Origin: Aquincola sp.
GTDB lineage: Bacteria; Pseudomonadota; Gammaproteobacteria; Burkholderiales; Burkholderiaceae_C
Length of the DNA stretch: 40,699 bases
Assembly (NCBI GenBank): GCA_022841885.1
Contig: JALHQP010000020.1
Location: 1-40,699 of the forward strand
Reading direction: 5' to 3'
Within the stretch, counting starts at the first letter, position 1; each line of letters opens with the position of its first letter. The translations under genes were made by a program, and so were the position numbers. Below are positions 23,993 to 34,345 of this stretch, piece after piece. The notes below the pieces were generated by a model. It was not told where the DNA came from, ran no database searches, and saw only the letters and a list, made by a program, of their open reading frames with translations.

Positions 23993-25791
23993 AGACCCAC
24001 GCGATTCCCCCCGGCCGGCTCGACTGGCGTTCGCTGCTGCAAGGGCTGCAAAGCGATGGCGTCGTCAGCGCCGACGAGGCCGCGCGCGTGCGCTCGCGCT
24101 TCGGCGCCGGCGACTCGAGCCAGCACCCGCTGCTGCGCCTGGGCAGTGCCAACCTGGTGGACGCGCGCAAGGGCGCCAACGGCCGCGTGCTCGACGCCGA
24201 GGCGCTGACCGAGTGGCTGGCCGGCCACCTCGGCCTGGGCTACCTGCGCATCGACCCGCTGAAGGTGGATGTGGGCCGCGTCGCCGACGTGATGTCGGTG
24301 GCCTACGCCGAGTCGCGCCGCGCGCTGCCGGTGTCGGTGGCGCTCAACGAGGTCACCGTGGCCACCTGCGAGCCGCTGGACAACGCCTGGGTGCGCGAGA
24401 TCGAGTCACACACCAAGAAGCGGCTGCGCCTGGTGGTGGCCCACCCGACCGAGATCGCGCGCCTGACGACCGAGTTCTACTCGCTGGCGCGGTCGGTCAA
24501 GAACGCGACCAAGGCCGGCGAGACCAATGCGCTGGCCAGCTTCGAGCAGTTGGTCGAGCTGGGCAAGAACAACAAGGCGATCGACGCCAACGACCAGGGC
24601 GTCGTGCAGGTGGTGGACTGGCTGTGGCAATACGCCTTCGACCAGCGCGCGAGCGACATCCACCTCGAGCCGCGGCGCGAGATGGGCGCGATCCGCTTTC
24701 GCATCGACGGCGTGCTGCACACCGTCTACCAGGCGCCGATCACGGTCATGAACGCAATGACCGCGCGCATCAAGCTGCTCGGCCGCATGGACGTGGTGGA
24801 AAAGCGCCGCCCCCAGGACGGGCGCATCAAGACGATCCGCCCCGAGATGAGCGGACAGCCCGGCGGCGAGGTGGAAATGCGCCTGTCCACGCTGCCCACC
24901 GCCTTCGGCGAGAAGCTGGTGATGCGCATCTTCGATCCGCAGACCGTGGTCAAGGGCGTCGAAGCCCTGGGCTTCGGGCCCAACGAGGCGGCGCGCTGGA
25001 ACGAGCTGACGGCGCGGCCGCATGGCATCGTGCTCGTCACCGGGCCCACCGGCAGCGGCAAGACGACCACGCTGTACGCCACCTTGAAGCGCCTGGCCAC
25101 CGACGAGGTCAACGTCTGCACCGTCGAGGATCCGATCGAGATGATCGAGCCGGCGCTGAACCAGACCCAGGTGCAGCCGGCGCTCGACCTCGACTTCGCC
25201 GCCGGCGTGCGCGCGCTGATGCGGCAGGACCCGGACATCATCATGGTCGGCGAAATCCGCGACCTCGAGACCGCCGAGATGGCGATCCAGGCCGCGCTGA
25301 CCGGCCACCTGGTGTTCAGCACCCTGCACACCAACGACTCGGCCAGCGCGATCACGCGTCTGACGGACCTGGGTGTGCCGCCCTACCTGATCTCGGCCAC
25401 CGTGATCGGCGTGCTGGCGCAGCGCCTGGCGCGCACGCTGTGTCCGGCCTGCAAGCAACCCGACGACCACGCCGACCGCGCGCTGCTCGACGCCGCCATC
25501 GCGCCGTGGAAGCTCAAGGGCCAACCGAAGGTGTACAAGCCGGTGGGCTGCCTGGAGTGCCGCAACACGGGCTACCGAGGTCGCGTCGGCTTCTACGAGT
25601 TGCTGACGATGAGCGAGGCGGCGCGCCTGCACGTGCACCCTGCGCTCGACGTCGACGCGTTACGACGCCAGGCGCTGGCCGAAGGCATGCACCCGCTGCG
25701 TGCCGCCGGCGTGATGAAGGTGGCCGAAGGCGTCACCACGCTCGACGAGGTGCTGCGCACCACGCCGGCCTGGGAAGGCACGACGGGCTGA
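23989..25791 (+). CDS. GspE/PilB-family secretion or pilus ATPase
   Basis: A 600-residue type II/IV secretion ATPase: Walker A GPTGSGKTTTLYA (K358), Asp-box and Walker B MRQDPDIIMVGEIRD (414-425), His-box LTGHLVFSTLHTNDS, and the zinc-binding pairs C485/C488 and C521/C524 (CPAC and CLEC) of GspE and PilB. The N-terminal ~150 residues form a GspE N-domain (YLRIDPLKVDVGRVADVMS). ATG 23989 overlaps the preceding stop. No other Gsp or Pil gene is present, so this is an isolated paralogue. Such orphan ATPases beside a SpeE-like gene recur in Burkholderiales as far as I recall. Whether it powers the main pilus, a secretion system, or neither is unknown. Confidence 0.88.
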   Translation: MKTHAIPPGRLDWRSLLQGLQSDGVVSADEAARVRSRFGAGDSSQHPLLRLGSANLVDARKGANGRVLDAEALTEWLAGHLGLGYLRIDPLKVDVGRVADVMSVAYAESRRALPVSVALNEVTVATCEPLDNAWVREIESHTKKRLRLVVAHPTEIARLTTEFYSLARSVKNATKAGETNALASFEQLVELGKNNKAIDANDQGVVQVVDWLWQYAFDQRASDIHLEPRREMGAIRFRIDGVLHTVYQAPITVMNAMTARIKLLGRMDVVEKRRPQDGRIKTIRPEMSGQPGGEVEMRLSTLPTAFGEKLVMRIFDPQTVVKGVEALGFGPNEAARWNELTARPHGIVLVTGPTGSGKTTTLYATLKRLATDEVNVCTVEDPIEMIEPALNQTQVQPALDLDFAAGVRALMRQDPDIIMVGEIRDLETAEMAIQAALTGHLVFSTLHTNDSASAITRLTDLGVPPYLISATVIGVLAQRLARTLCPACKQPDDHADRALLDAAIAPWKLKGQPKVYKPVGCLECRNTGYRGRVGFYELLTMSEAARLHVHPALDVDALRRQALAEGMHPLRAAGVMKVAEGVTTLDEVLRTTPAWEGTTG

Positions 25792-25804
25792 GGCGCCGCG
25801 CCGC

Positions 25805-27349
25805 TCAGGCGGCGGCGAGCTTGAACACCGACACCACCTCGGTCATCTTCGCTGCCTGGAGCTTGAGGCTCTCGGCCGCCGCGGCGGACTGCTCGACCAG
25901 GGCCGCGTTCTGCTGCGTCACCTGGTCGAGCTGGGCGACCGCGTCGCCGACCTGGCCGATGCCCTGGCTCTGTTCCTGGCTGGCTGCGCTGATCTCGCTC
26001 AGCAGGTCGTTGACGCGCTGGACCTGGGTCACGATGTCGCCCATCGTGCGACCCGCCTCGGCGACCAGGCCGCCACCGGCCTCGACCTTGGCGACGCTCT
26101 CGCCGATCAGGGCCTTGATCTCCTTGGCCGCCTGCGCGCTGCGCTGCGCCAGCGAGCGCACCTCGCTGGCGACGACCGCGAAGCCGCGGCCCTGCTCGCC
26201 GGCGCGCGCCGCCTCCACAGCGGCGTTGAGCGCCAGGATGTTGGTTTGAAACGCGATGCCGTCGATCACGCCGATGATGTCGGCGATCTTCTTGCTGCTG
26301 GCGCTGATGCCGTCCATCGTCGCGACCACGCGGCCGACCACTTCACCGCCTCGCGCGGCCACGCCCGAGGCGCTGGCCGCGAGATCGCTGGCAGCGCGCG
26401 CGGTGTCGGCGTTCTGGCGCACGGTGGCGGTCAACTGCTCCATCGACGCCGCCGTCTGCTGCAGGTTGGCGGCCTGCTCCTCGGTGCGCTGGCTCAGGTC
26501 GGCGTTGCCGCTGGCGATCTGGGCGCTGCCGGTGGCGATCGAATCGCTGCTGGCGCGCACCTGGGTGACGATGCCCACCAGGCTGTTGTTCATGCGCCCC
26601 AGCGCGGCCAGCAGCTGGCCGGTCTCGTCCGTGCGGAGGACCTCGATGCGCGAACCCAGGTCGCCGGCGGCCACGGTCTCGGCCAGTCGCACCGCCTGGC
26701 CGAGCGGGCCCAGGATCGAACGCACCAGCAACCAGGCGAAGCCGCCGGCCAGCAGCAGCGCCAGCGGGGCGGCGATGCTGTTGGTCCAGACGACCGAGCG
26801 GGCCGTCGCCTGGCCGCGCTTGAACTCGTCGGCAGCGACGTCGAGCTGGACCTGGATCAGCGAGCTGACCACCTCGCCGAAGGGATCGATCGCCGGGTAC
26901 ATTTCCTTGCCGGCATAGGCGGCCAGCGCGGCCTGGTCGCCGCCGCGCATCAGTTCGTCGATCATCGCCGCGGCGTCGTCAGCGCGCTTGAGCAGCGGCG
27001 TTCCCTTCTCGATCAGCGTCTTTTCCTGTGCCACCAGTTCGGTCGCGATGTAGGCCTTCCACTCCTTGGCCGCGACGGCGCGCGCCTCGACCACGGCCTT
27101 GTGCCCCTGTTCGGCGCTGAAAGCGCCGTCGCGCACCTTGTGCGCCGCGTCGACCACGCCCACCGCATAGGCGTCGGCGATCGTCTTCAACTGCTGCAGC
27201 GGTACCACGCGGTCGTTGTAGAGCGTGGCCAGCGTGGCGCTGGCCGCACGCACATGGTGCACGGTCTGCCAGGCTGCGAGCACCAGCAGCGCCAGCAGCG
27301 CGCCGACCAGCAGCCAAAGGCGGGCCTTGATGTTCAGCGAGTTCATCAT
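25805..27349 (-). CDS. Methyl-accepting chemotaxis protein
   Basis: A 514-residue class I chemoreceptor: first membrane helix about residues 10-28, a ~155-residue periplasmic four-helix-bundle sensor, second membrane helix about 188-210, a HAMP domain to about 262, and the cytoplasmic coiled-coil with the conserved hairpin tip [20 protein letters not shown] then [19 protein letters not shown]. It ends in FKLAAA without an NWETF-type CheR-docking pentapeptide. GGAGGA lies seven bases before the first ATG (27349); a second ATG follows immediately. No cheA/W genes are nearby, so it is an orphan receptor. The 234-base divergent region to tctB shows no clear sigma-28 promoter. Confidence 0.94.
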   Translation of the reverse strand: MMNSLNIKARLWLLVGALLALLVLAAWQTVHHVRAASATLATLYNDRVVPLQQLKTIADAYAVGVVDAAHKVRDGAFSAEQGHKAVVEARAVAAKEWKAYIATELVAQEKTLIEKGTPLLKRADDAAAMIDELMRGGDQAALAAYAGKEMYPAIDPFGEVVSSLIQVQLDVAADEFKRGQATARSVVWTNSIAAPLALLLAGGFAWLLVRSILGPLGQAVRLAETVAAGDLGSRIEVLRTDETGQLLAALGRMNNSLVGIVTQVRASSDSIATGSAQIASGNADLSQRTEEQAANLQQTAASMEQLTATVRQNADTARAASDLAASASGVAARGGEVVGRVVATMDGISASSKKIADIIGVIDGIAFQTNILALNAAVEAARAGEQGRGFAVVASEVRSLAQRSAQAAKEIKALIGESVAKVEAGGGLVAEAGRTMGDIVTQVQRVNDLLSEISAASQEQSQGIGQVGDAVAQLDQVTQQNAALVEQSAAAAESLKLQAAKMTEVVSVFKLAAA

Positions 27350-27583
27350 CGTGGTGTCCTCCGGACAGGGGCGGGCGGCCGCGTGTTGCGGACCGGCATC
27401 TCGCCTGGTCCGTCAGTGTGGTCGTCCGGCGACGCCCGAGTGACACGAATAGGTGCCCTGAGACCGTTCAATTCCGGCGCTGCGCGAACGCGGCGCGCCT
27501 TACGTGGAAACCACAGCCGGGCCTCCGAGTCCGCTGCCTAGAATGGCTCGCACCGGCCCGCGCCGGAGGAGACCGGCAGCATC

Positions 27584-28054
27584 ATGAAAATCAAGAGCGA
27601 GCGCGACTTCTGGTCGGGGCTGATGTTCCTGGTGGTGGGCATCGGTTTCGCGTGGGGCGCCACGAACTACAGCTTCGGCAACTCGGCGCGCCCTGGCCCG
27701 GGCTACTTTCCCTTCGGCCTGGGCGTTCTGCTTGCGGTGTTGGGCGCGATGGTGCTGTTCAAGGCGCTGACCATCGAGACCGAGGACGGCGAGAAGGTCG
27801 GCCACTTCGCCTGGAAGCCGCTGATCGTGATCCTGGTGTCCGTCGGGATCTTCGGCGTCATCATCCCGCGCCTGGGCCTGCTGATCTCGCTGCCCTTGCT
27901 GGTGCTGATGTCGAGTTGGGCCAGCGACGAGTTCAGCTGGAAGGCCACGGTGATCAACGCGGTGGTGCTGATCGCGATGTCGTGGGTCATCTTCGTCAAG
28001 GGCCTGAGCCTGACGATCCCGGTTCTGCCGACCATTGCCGGCTTCGGCGGCTGA
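27584..28054 (+). CDS. tctB: Tripartite tricarboxylate transporter, small membrane subunit TctB
   Basis: A 156-residue protein with four predicted membrane helices starting at FWSGLMFLVVGIGFAWGA, the standard TctB N-terminal block, followed by GPGYFPFGLGVLLAVLG. TctB pairs with TctA and a TctC-type periplasmic binding protein to import carboxylates using the ion gradient. GGAGGAG precedes the ATG at 12 bases, a rather long gap. A TAGAAT at 27539-27544 could be a -10 box. tctA follows after ten bases. The binding protein lies 4.8 kb downstream, after four unrelated genes, which is unusual. Confidence 0.92.
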   Translation: MKIKSERDFWSGLMFLVVGIGFAWGATNYSFGNSARPGPGYFPFGLGVLLAVLGAMVLFKALTIETEDGEKVGHFAWKPLIVILVSVGIFGVIIPRLGLLISLPLLVLMSSWASDEFSWKATVINAVVLIAMSWVIFVKGLSLTIPVLPTIAGFGG

Positions 28055-28064
28055 GGAACCGACC

Positions 28065-29582
28065 ATGGACCTGCTCAACAACCTCGCGCTCGGTTTCGGC
28101 GTCGCCTTCACCTGGGTCAACCTGCTCTACGCCTTCGGCGGGGCGCTGCTCGGCACACTGATCGGCGTGCTGCCGGGCCTCGGGCCTGTGGCCACGATTG
28201 CGATGCTGCTACCCAGCATCTATGCGCTGGACGCGACGCCGGCGCTGATCATGCTGGCCGGCATCTACTACGGCGCGCAGTACGGTGGCTCCACCACGGC
28301 CATCCTGATCAACGTGCCGGGCGAGTCGAGTTCGGTGGTGACGGCCATCGACGGCTACGCGATGGCGCGCAAGGGCCGCGCCGGTGCCGCCCTGGCGGCG
28401 GCGGGCCTCGGTTCGTTCTTCGCCGGCTGCGTGGGCACGATCGTGATCGCCGCCTTCGCCCCGCCGTTGACCGAACTGGCCTTCAAGTTCGGCCCGGCCG
28501 AGTACTTCTCGCTGATGGTGCTGGGCCTGATCGGGGCCGTGGTGCTGGCCTCGGGCTCACTGGTCAAGGCGATCGCGATGATCCTGCTCGGCCTGCTGAT
28601 GGGCCAGATCAACACCGACGTGATCTCCGGCGTGCCGCGCTACAGCTTCGACATCCCGGAACTCACCGACGGCATCGGCTTCGTGACCATCGCGATGGGC
28701 GTCTTCGGCTTCGGCGAGATCATTGCCAACCTGGGGCGGCCGGCCGAGCACCGCGAGGTCTTCACCAAGGACGTGAAGGACATCTGGCCGACCAAGCAGG
28801 ACTTCCTGGACGCCTATCCCGCCGTGTTGCGCGGCACCGCGCTGGGTTCGATCCTCGGCGTGCTGCCGGGCGGCGGCGCGCTGCTGGCGGCGTTTGCGGC
28901 CTACACGCTGGAGAAGAAGTCGCGCGGGCGCGTCGGCGAGGTGCCGTTCGGCCAGGGCAACATCCGCGGTGTCGCGGGCCCGGAGAGCGCCAACAACGCC
29001 GGTGCGCAGACCTCGTTCATCCCGATGCTGACGCTGGGCATCCCGCCCAACGCGGTGATGGCGCTGATGGTCGGCGCCATGACGATCAAGGGCATCCAGC
29101 CCGGGCCGCAGGTGATGACCAGCAACCCCGAGTTGTTCTGGGGCCTGATCGCCAGCATGTGGGTCGGCAACGCGATGCTGGTGATCCTGAACCTGCCGCT
29201 GATCGGCATCTGGATCAAGCTGCTGACCGTGCCCTACCGCGTGCTCTACCCGGCGATCCTGTCCTTTTGCTGCATCGGCCTGTACACGCTGAACAACAAT
29301 AACTTCGACGTCTACATGGCCGTGATCTTCGGCCTCGTCGGCTACATCTTCTTCAAGCTGCACTGCGAGCCGGCGCCGCTGCTGCTGGGCTTCATCCTCG
29401 GCCCGATGATGGAAGAGAACCTGCGCCGCGCGCTGCTGTTGTCGCGCGGCGACTGGACCACCTTTGCGACGCGCCCACTATCGGCCGGCCTGCTGCTCGC
29501 TGCGCTGGCGATGATCGTCGTGGTGATGCTGCCCTCGATCAAGAAGAAGCGCGCCGAGGCGTTCCAGGAAGAGGAAGTCTGA
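28065..29582 (+). CDS. tctA: Tripartite tricarboxylate transporter, large membrane subunit TctA
   Basis: A 505-residue protein with about 12 membrane helices. The family motifs are GVLPGLGPVATIAMLLP near the N-terminus and the inverted-repeat counterpart GVLPGGGALLAAFAAYTLEK, plus YGGSTTAILINVPGE and GPESANNAGAQTSFIPMLTLG, which line the transport path. It ends with a basic tail. TctA is the transport channel of the TTT family. The ATG at 28065 has AGGAAC upstream. Substrate cannot be told from this subunit; the neighbouring pobA would be compatible with an aromatic acid and otnK/otnC with a four-carbon sugar acid. Confidence 0.95.
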   Translation: MDLLNNLALGFGVAFTWVNLLYAFGGALLGTLIGVLPGLGPVATIAMLLPSIYALDATPALIMLAGIYYGAQYGGSTTAILINVPGESSSVVTAIDGYAMARKGRAGAALAAAGLGSFFAGCVGTIVIAAFAPPLTELAFKFGPAEYFSLMVLGLIGAVVLASGSLVKAIAMILLGLLMGQINTDVISGVPRYSFDIPELTDGIGFVTIAMGVFGFGEIIANLGRPAEHREVFTKDVKDIWPTKQDFLDAYPAVLRGTALGSILGVLPGGGALLAAFAAYTLEKKSRGRVGEVPFGQGNIRGVAGPESANNAGAQTSFIPMLTLGIPPNAVMALMVGAMTIKGIQPGPQVMTSNPELFWGLIASMWVGNAMLVILNLPLIGIWIKLLTVPYRVLYPAILSFCCIGLYTLNNNNFDVYMAVIFGLVGYIFFKLHCEPAPLLLGFILGPMMEENLRRALLLSRGDWTTFATRPLSAGLLLAALAMIVVVMLPSIKKKRAEAFQEEEV

Positions 29583-30780
<1,198 letters not shown>

Positions 30781-30782
<2 letters not shown>

Positions 30783-30786
30783 CAAT
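30781..30786 (+). promoter_or_regulatory. GACAAT -10-like hexamer before otnK
   Basis: GACAAT starts two bases before the end of pobA and ends nine bases before the otnK ATG (30795). Its spacing equals that before the M61 gene and is within one base of that before tatD. A separate, nearly leaderless otnK transcript is possible. No -35 is visible and the gene could also be read from upstream. Confidence 0.3.
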
Positions 30787-30794
30787 CGCCTGAC

Positions 30795-32045
30795 ATGGCC
30801 CTTCTGCTCGGCTGCATCGCCGACGACTTCACCGGAGCGACCGACCTCGCGAACAACCTCGTGCGCGAGGGCATGCGCGTCGTGCAGGCGATCGGCGTGC
30901 CCACGGCGCCGATCGACGGCGTCGATGCGGTCGTCGTCGCGCTCAAGTCGCGCACCGCGCCCGTGGCCGAGGCGGTGGCGCAGTCGCGGGCCGCCGCGCA
31001 CTGGCTGAAGGAGCAGGGCGCGCCGCAGCTCTACTTCAAGGTCTGCTCGACCTTCGACTCGACACCCCAGGGCAACATCGGCCCGGTGGCCGAAGCGCTG
31101 GTGGAACTGACCGGCGCACGCTGCGTGCCGGTGACGCCGGCCTTTCCGGCCACCGGGCGCACGGTCTACCTGGGCCACCTGTTCGTCGGCGAGCTGCTGC
31201 TGTCGGACAGCCCGATGCGCCATCACCCGCTGACGCCGATGACCGACGCCAACCTGGTGCGCGTGCTGCAGGCGCAGTGTGTGCGTGAGCGCGTCGGCCT
31301 GGTCACGCAGCGCGACGTGGCGGCCGGTGCGACACCGATCGCGCAGCGGCTCGACGAACTCGCGGGGCAGGGCGTGCGCTTGGCGATCGTCGACGCGACC
31401 AGCGACGGCGACCTGCGCACCCTGGCCACGGCCGCGCGAGAACTGCCGCTGGTGGTGGCCGGCTCGGGCCTGGCGATCGGCATCCCGGCGCAGCACGGTC
31501 TGGCACCGAGTGCAGCGGCCGCGGCCCTGCCGCCGGCGCAGGGCGGGCGCGCCATCGTCTCGGGCAGCTGCTCGGCCGCCACCAATGCCCAGGTGGCGCA
31601 GTTCAAGGCGCAAGGCGGCGCGGCGTTCGCGGTCGACCCGCTGCGCATCGCCGCAGGCCAGGACGTCGCAGCCGAGGCGCTGGCGTTCGTGCGGCCTCGC
31701 CTGGCTGCGGGTACGGTGCTCGTGCACGCGACCGCCGAACCCGACGCGGTGCGCGCGGTGCAGCAGCAGCTCGGCGCGGAACGCGCGGGCGCGCTGGTCG
31801 AGGCCACGCTGGCGCGTGTCGCGCTGGGCTTGGTCGAGGCCGGTGTCGGCCAGCTGCTCGTGGCCGGCGGCGAGACCTCGGGCGCCTGCGTGCAGGCCCT
31901 GGGCCTGACCCGGCTGCGCATCGGACCGCAGATCGACCCCGGAGTGCCTTGGTGTCACGCGCCCGAGCGCAGCCTGCACCTGGCCCTGAAGTCCGGCAAC
32001 TTCGGCGGCGTCGACTTCTTCCACCGCGCGTTCACGCTGCTGTGA
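30795..32045 (+). CDS. otnK: 3-oxo-tetronate kinase (four-carbon acid sugar kinase, OtnK)
   Basis: A 416-residue DUF1537-family kinase. N-terminal block LLGCIADDFTGATDLANNLV, then VVVALKSRT, YFKVCSTFDSTPQGNIGPV and the C-terminal nucleotide-binding block VAGGETSGACVQALGL with ALKSGNFGG. OtnK phosphorylates 3-oxo-tetronates, which the aldolase OtnC then decarboxylates to dihydroxyacetone phosphate in D-threonate/L-threonate/D-erythronate catabolism. otnC follows directly (TGATG overlap), supporting the pathway. The initiating dehydrogenase (LtnD or similar) and the isomerase OtnI are not in the window. Confidence 0.93.
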   Translation: MALLLGCIADDFTGATDLANNLVREGMRVVQAIGVPTAPIDGVDAVVVALKSRTAPVAEAVAQSRAAAHWLKEQGAPQLYFKVCSTFDSTPQGNIGPVAEALVELTGARCVPVTPAFPATGRTVYLGHLFVGELLLSDSPMRHHPLTPMTDANLVRVLQAQCVRERVGLVTQRDVAAGATPIAQRLDELAGQGVRLAIVDATSDGDLRTLATAARELPLVVAGSGLAIGIPAQHGLAPSAAAAALPPAQGGRAIVSGSCSAATNAQVAQFKAQGGAAFAVDPLRIAAGQDVAAEALAFVRPRLAAGTVLVHATAEPDAVRAVQQQLGAERAGALVEATLARVALGLVEAGVGQLLVAGGETSGACVQALGLTRLRIGPQIDPGVPWCHAPERSLHLALKSGNFGGVDFFHRAFTLL

Positions 32046-32704
32046 TGTCGGACGAAAGCGCGCTGCGCGAAGAGTTGTGCCGCGTCGGCGCCTCGCTCTA
32101 TGCGCGCGGCTATGTGCACGCGAGCGCGGGCAACCTGTCGGCACGTCTGGCCGACGGCTGGCTGATCACGCCCACCGACGCCTGCCTGGGCACGCTCGAC
32201 CCGGCACGCCTGGCACGCCTGGACAGGCAGGGTCGCCAGGTCAGCGGCGATACGGCGAGCAAGACCCTGGCGCTGCACCGGCGCATCTACGACGCCGCAC
32301 CCGAGGCGGCGTGCGTCATCCACACCCACAGCAGCCACCTCGTCGCGCTGACGCTGTCCGGCGTGTGGAGCGCCGACGACATCGTGCCGCCGATCACGCC
32401 CTACTTCGTGATGAAGGTTGGCCATGTGCCGCTGGTGCCCTACCACCGGCCGGGCGACCCGGCGGTGGCCGAGCTCGTCGCGGCGCGCATCGCCGACTTT
32501 GCCGCGCGCGGCACGCCGATCCGTGCCGTGATGCTGGAGCGTCTGGGCCCGAACGTTTGGCACCGCACGCCGGCGGAAGCGATGGCCGTGCTCGAGGAAC
32601 TCGAGGAGACCGCGAAGCTCTGGCTGCTGGCACAGCCCCGGCCCACACCGCTGGCCGAGGCGCAGATCGAGTCGTTGCGCCAGGCCTTCGGCGCGCGCTG
32701 GTGA
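32045..32704 (+). CDS. otnC: Class II aldolase, 3-oxo-tetronate 4-phosphate decarboxylase-like (OtnC)
   Basis: A 219-residue class II aldolase-fold protein: YVHASAGNLSARLADGWLIT for the phosphate-binding region and H93-T-H95 (VIHTHSSHLVAL) as the first two zinc ligands. The family's third zinc ligand is the histidine of an NHG motif followed by GPVVWG; here the aligned segment is MLERLGPNVWHRTPAEAM, with L167 where the histidine should be, though a histidine follows five residues later (NVWH). The C-terminus ELEETAKLWLL is typical. Coupling with otnK strongly supports OtnC function, but zinc binding may be altered or use another residue. Confidence 0.85.
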   Translation: MSDESALREELCRVGASLYARGYVHASAGNLSARLADGWLITPTDACLGTLDPARLARLDRQGRQVSGDTASKTLALHRRIYDAAPEAACVIHTHSSHLVALTLSGVWSADDIVPPITPYFVMKVGHVPLVPYHRPGDPAVAELVAARIADFAARGTPIRAVMLERLGPNVWHRTPAEAMAVLEELEETAKLWLLAQPRPTPLAEAQIESLRQAFGARW

Positions 32705-32715
32705 GCGGGACGACG

Positions 32716-34335
32716 ATGCCGGGCTGGTTGTCGCGCCTGGCCTCGGCGCCCGCGCTCGAGCCGCTGCACGGCCGCACCTTCCGCATGCTGTGGCTGGCCT
32801 GGCTGGCCGCCAACCTGACGATGTGGATGAACGACGTCGCGGCCGCCTGGCTGATGACCCAGCTGACCAGCAGCGCGGTGATGGTGGCGGCGGTGCAGAC
32901 CGCATCGACGCTACCGGTGTTCCTGCTCGGCATCCCCAGCGGTGCGCTGGCCGACACGGTGGACCGCCGGCGCTACTTCGCCCTGACGCAGCTGTGGGTC
33001 AGCGTCAATGCGTTGGTGCTGGCGGCGGTTCTGTTTGCCGGCCTGATGACGGCGCCGCTGCTGCTCGCGCTGACCTTCGTCAACGGCGTCGGCCTGGCGA
33101 TGCGCTGGCCGGTGTTCGCGGCCATCGTGCCCGAGATCGTGCCGCGCAGCCAGCTGTCGCCGGCGATCGCGCTCAACGGCATCGCGATGAACCTGTCGCG
33201 CGTGATCGGCCCGGTGCTGGCTGGCGCGCTGCTGGCGGCCTTCAACGACGCGTTGGTGTTCGCGCTCAACGCGGTGTTGGCGGCGGTGGCCTTCGGTCTG
33301 GTGCTCACCTGGCGCAGCCAGCCGCGCACCAGCGCACTGCCGGGCGAGCGCTTCGTCGGCGCGCTGCGCGCCGGCGTCAACTTCGCGCGCCAGTCGCCGC
33401 GCCTGCAGCAGGTGCTGCTGCGCGTGTTCCTGTTCTTCCTGCAATCCACCGCGCTCATCGCGCTGCTGCCGCTGGTGGCGCGCGACATGCATGGCGGCGG
33501 CCCGGCCACCTTCACCGTCATGCTGGCCGCCCTGGGGGCCGGCGCGATCGTGGCCGCGCTGCTGTTCCCGCGCTGGCGCGCGCGCTGGCACCGCGACCAG
33601 TTCATCTGGGCCGGCACGCTGGCGCAGGCCGCCTTGTCGGTGCTGATCGTCTACGTGCACGAGCTCGGGGTCGCGCTGCCGGCGATGTTCCTGGTCGGCA
33701 TGGCCTGGATCTCGGTGGCCAACTCGCTCACCGTGTCGGCGCAACTGGCGCTGCCCGACTGGGTGCGCGCGCGCGGCATGGCGATCTACCAGACCGCGCT
33801 GATGGGAGGCTCGGCGGCGAGTTCGATCCTCTACGGCTGGATCGCCGACTGGCTCGACGTGCCCGCCGCCATCGCATGCGCGGCCGCGGTCGGCGTCGTC
33901 GGCCTGCTGCTGCTGCGCAAGCGCCGGCTCGAGGGCCAGCCCGAACCCGACTACACGCCCCAGGTGCCGGCCAACCTGCCCGAGCCCGTGGTCGGCGTCG
34001 CGGCCGAAGACGGCCCGGTGATGGTGATGGTGGAGTACACGATCGAACCGGCGCGCAGCGCGGCGTTCACCGAGGTGATGCAGCGCACCCGCCGCGCGCG
34101 CCTGCGCCAGGGCGCGCTGTCCTGGGGCCTGTTCCGCGACGCCGCGCACCCCGAGCGCTGGATCGAATACTTCGTCGACGAGAACTTCATCGAGCACCAG
34201 CGCCGCGTCGAGCGCTTCTCGGCCTTCGACGCCGGGCTGCGCGAGGAGCGCCTGTCCTTCCACATCGGCGAGGGACCGCCCCGGGTGACGCGCTACATTG
34301 GGCAGTCGGTGGTCACGCAAGACACGCCACGCTGA
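32716..34335 (+). CDS. MFS transporter with C-terminal antibiotic-biosynthesis-monooxygenase-like domain
   Basis: A 539-residue fusion. Residues 1-410 are a 12-helix major facilitator of the MFS_3/EntS type (starting PLHGRTFRMLWLAWLAANLT, then IPSGALADTVDRRRYF, the loop-2/3 signature). After a linker, residues ~435-530 form an ABM-like ferredoxin-fold domain (VMVMVEYTIEPARSAAFTEV, then RWIEYFVDENFIEHQRR). The same combination occurs in other proteobacteria and may be an exporter with a small sensor or detoxifying domain; substrate unknown. ATG 32716 is chosen; a GTG at 32701 overlapping the otnC stop is possible. It separates the sugar-acid genes from tctC. Confidence 0.85.
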   Translation: MPGWLSRLASAPALEPLHGRTFRMLWLAWLAANLTMWMNDVAAAWLMTQLTSSAVMVAAVQTASTLPVFLLGIPSGALADTVDRRRYFALTQLWVSVNALVLAAVLFAGLMTAPLLLALTFVNGVGLAMRWPVFAAIVPEIVPRSQLSPAIALNGIAMNLSRVIGPVLAGALLAAFNDALVFALNAVLAAVAFGLVLTWRSQPRTSALPGERFVGALRAGVNFARQSPRLQQVLLRVFLFFLQSTALIALLPLVARDMHGGGPATFTVMLAALGAGAIVAALLFPRWRARWHRDQFIWAGTLAQAALSVLIVYVHELGVALPAMFLVGMAWISVANSLTVSAQLALPDWVRARGMAIYQTALMGGSAASSILYGWIADWLDVPAAIACAAAVGVVGLLLLRKRRLEGQPEPDYTPQVPANLPEPVVGVAAEDGPVMVMVEYTIEPARSAAFTEVMQRTRRARLRQGALSWGLFRDAAHPERWIEYFVDENFIEHQRRVERFSAFDAGLREERLSFHIGEGPPRVTRYIGQSVVTQDTPR

Positions 34336-34345
34336 AGGAGGTTCG

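Noticed and set aside
27350-27583. Sigma-28 (flagellar) promoter upstream of the chemoreceptor gene
   Set aside because: GCCGGACGA on the minus strand faintly resembles the -10, but no TAAA-type -35 is at the right distance.
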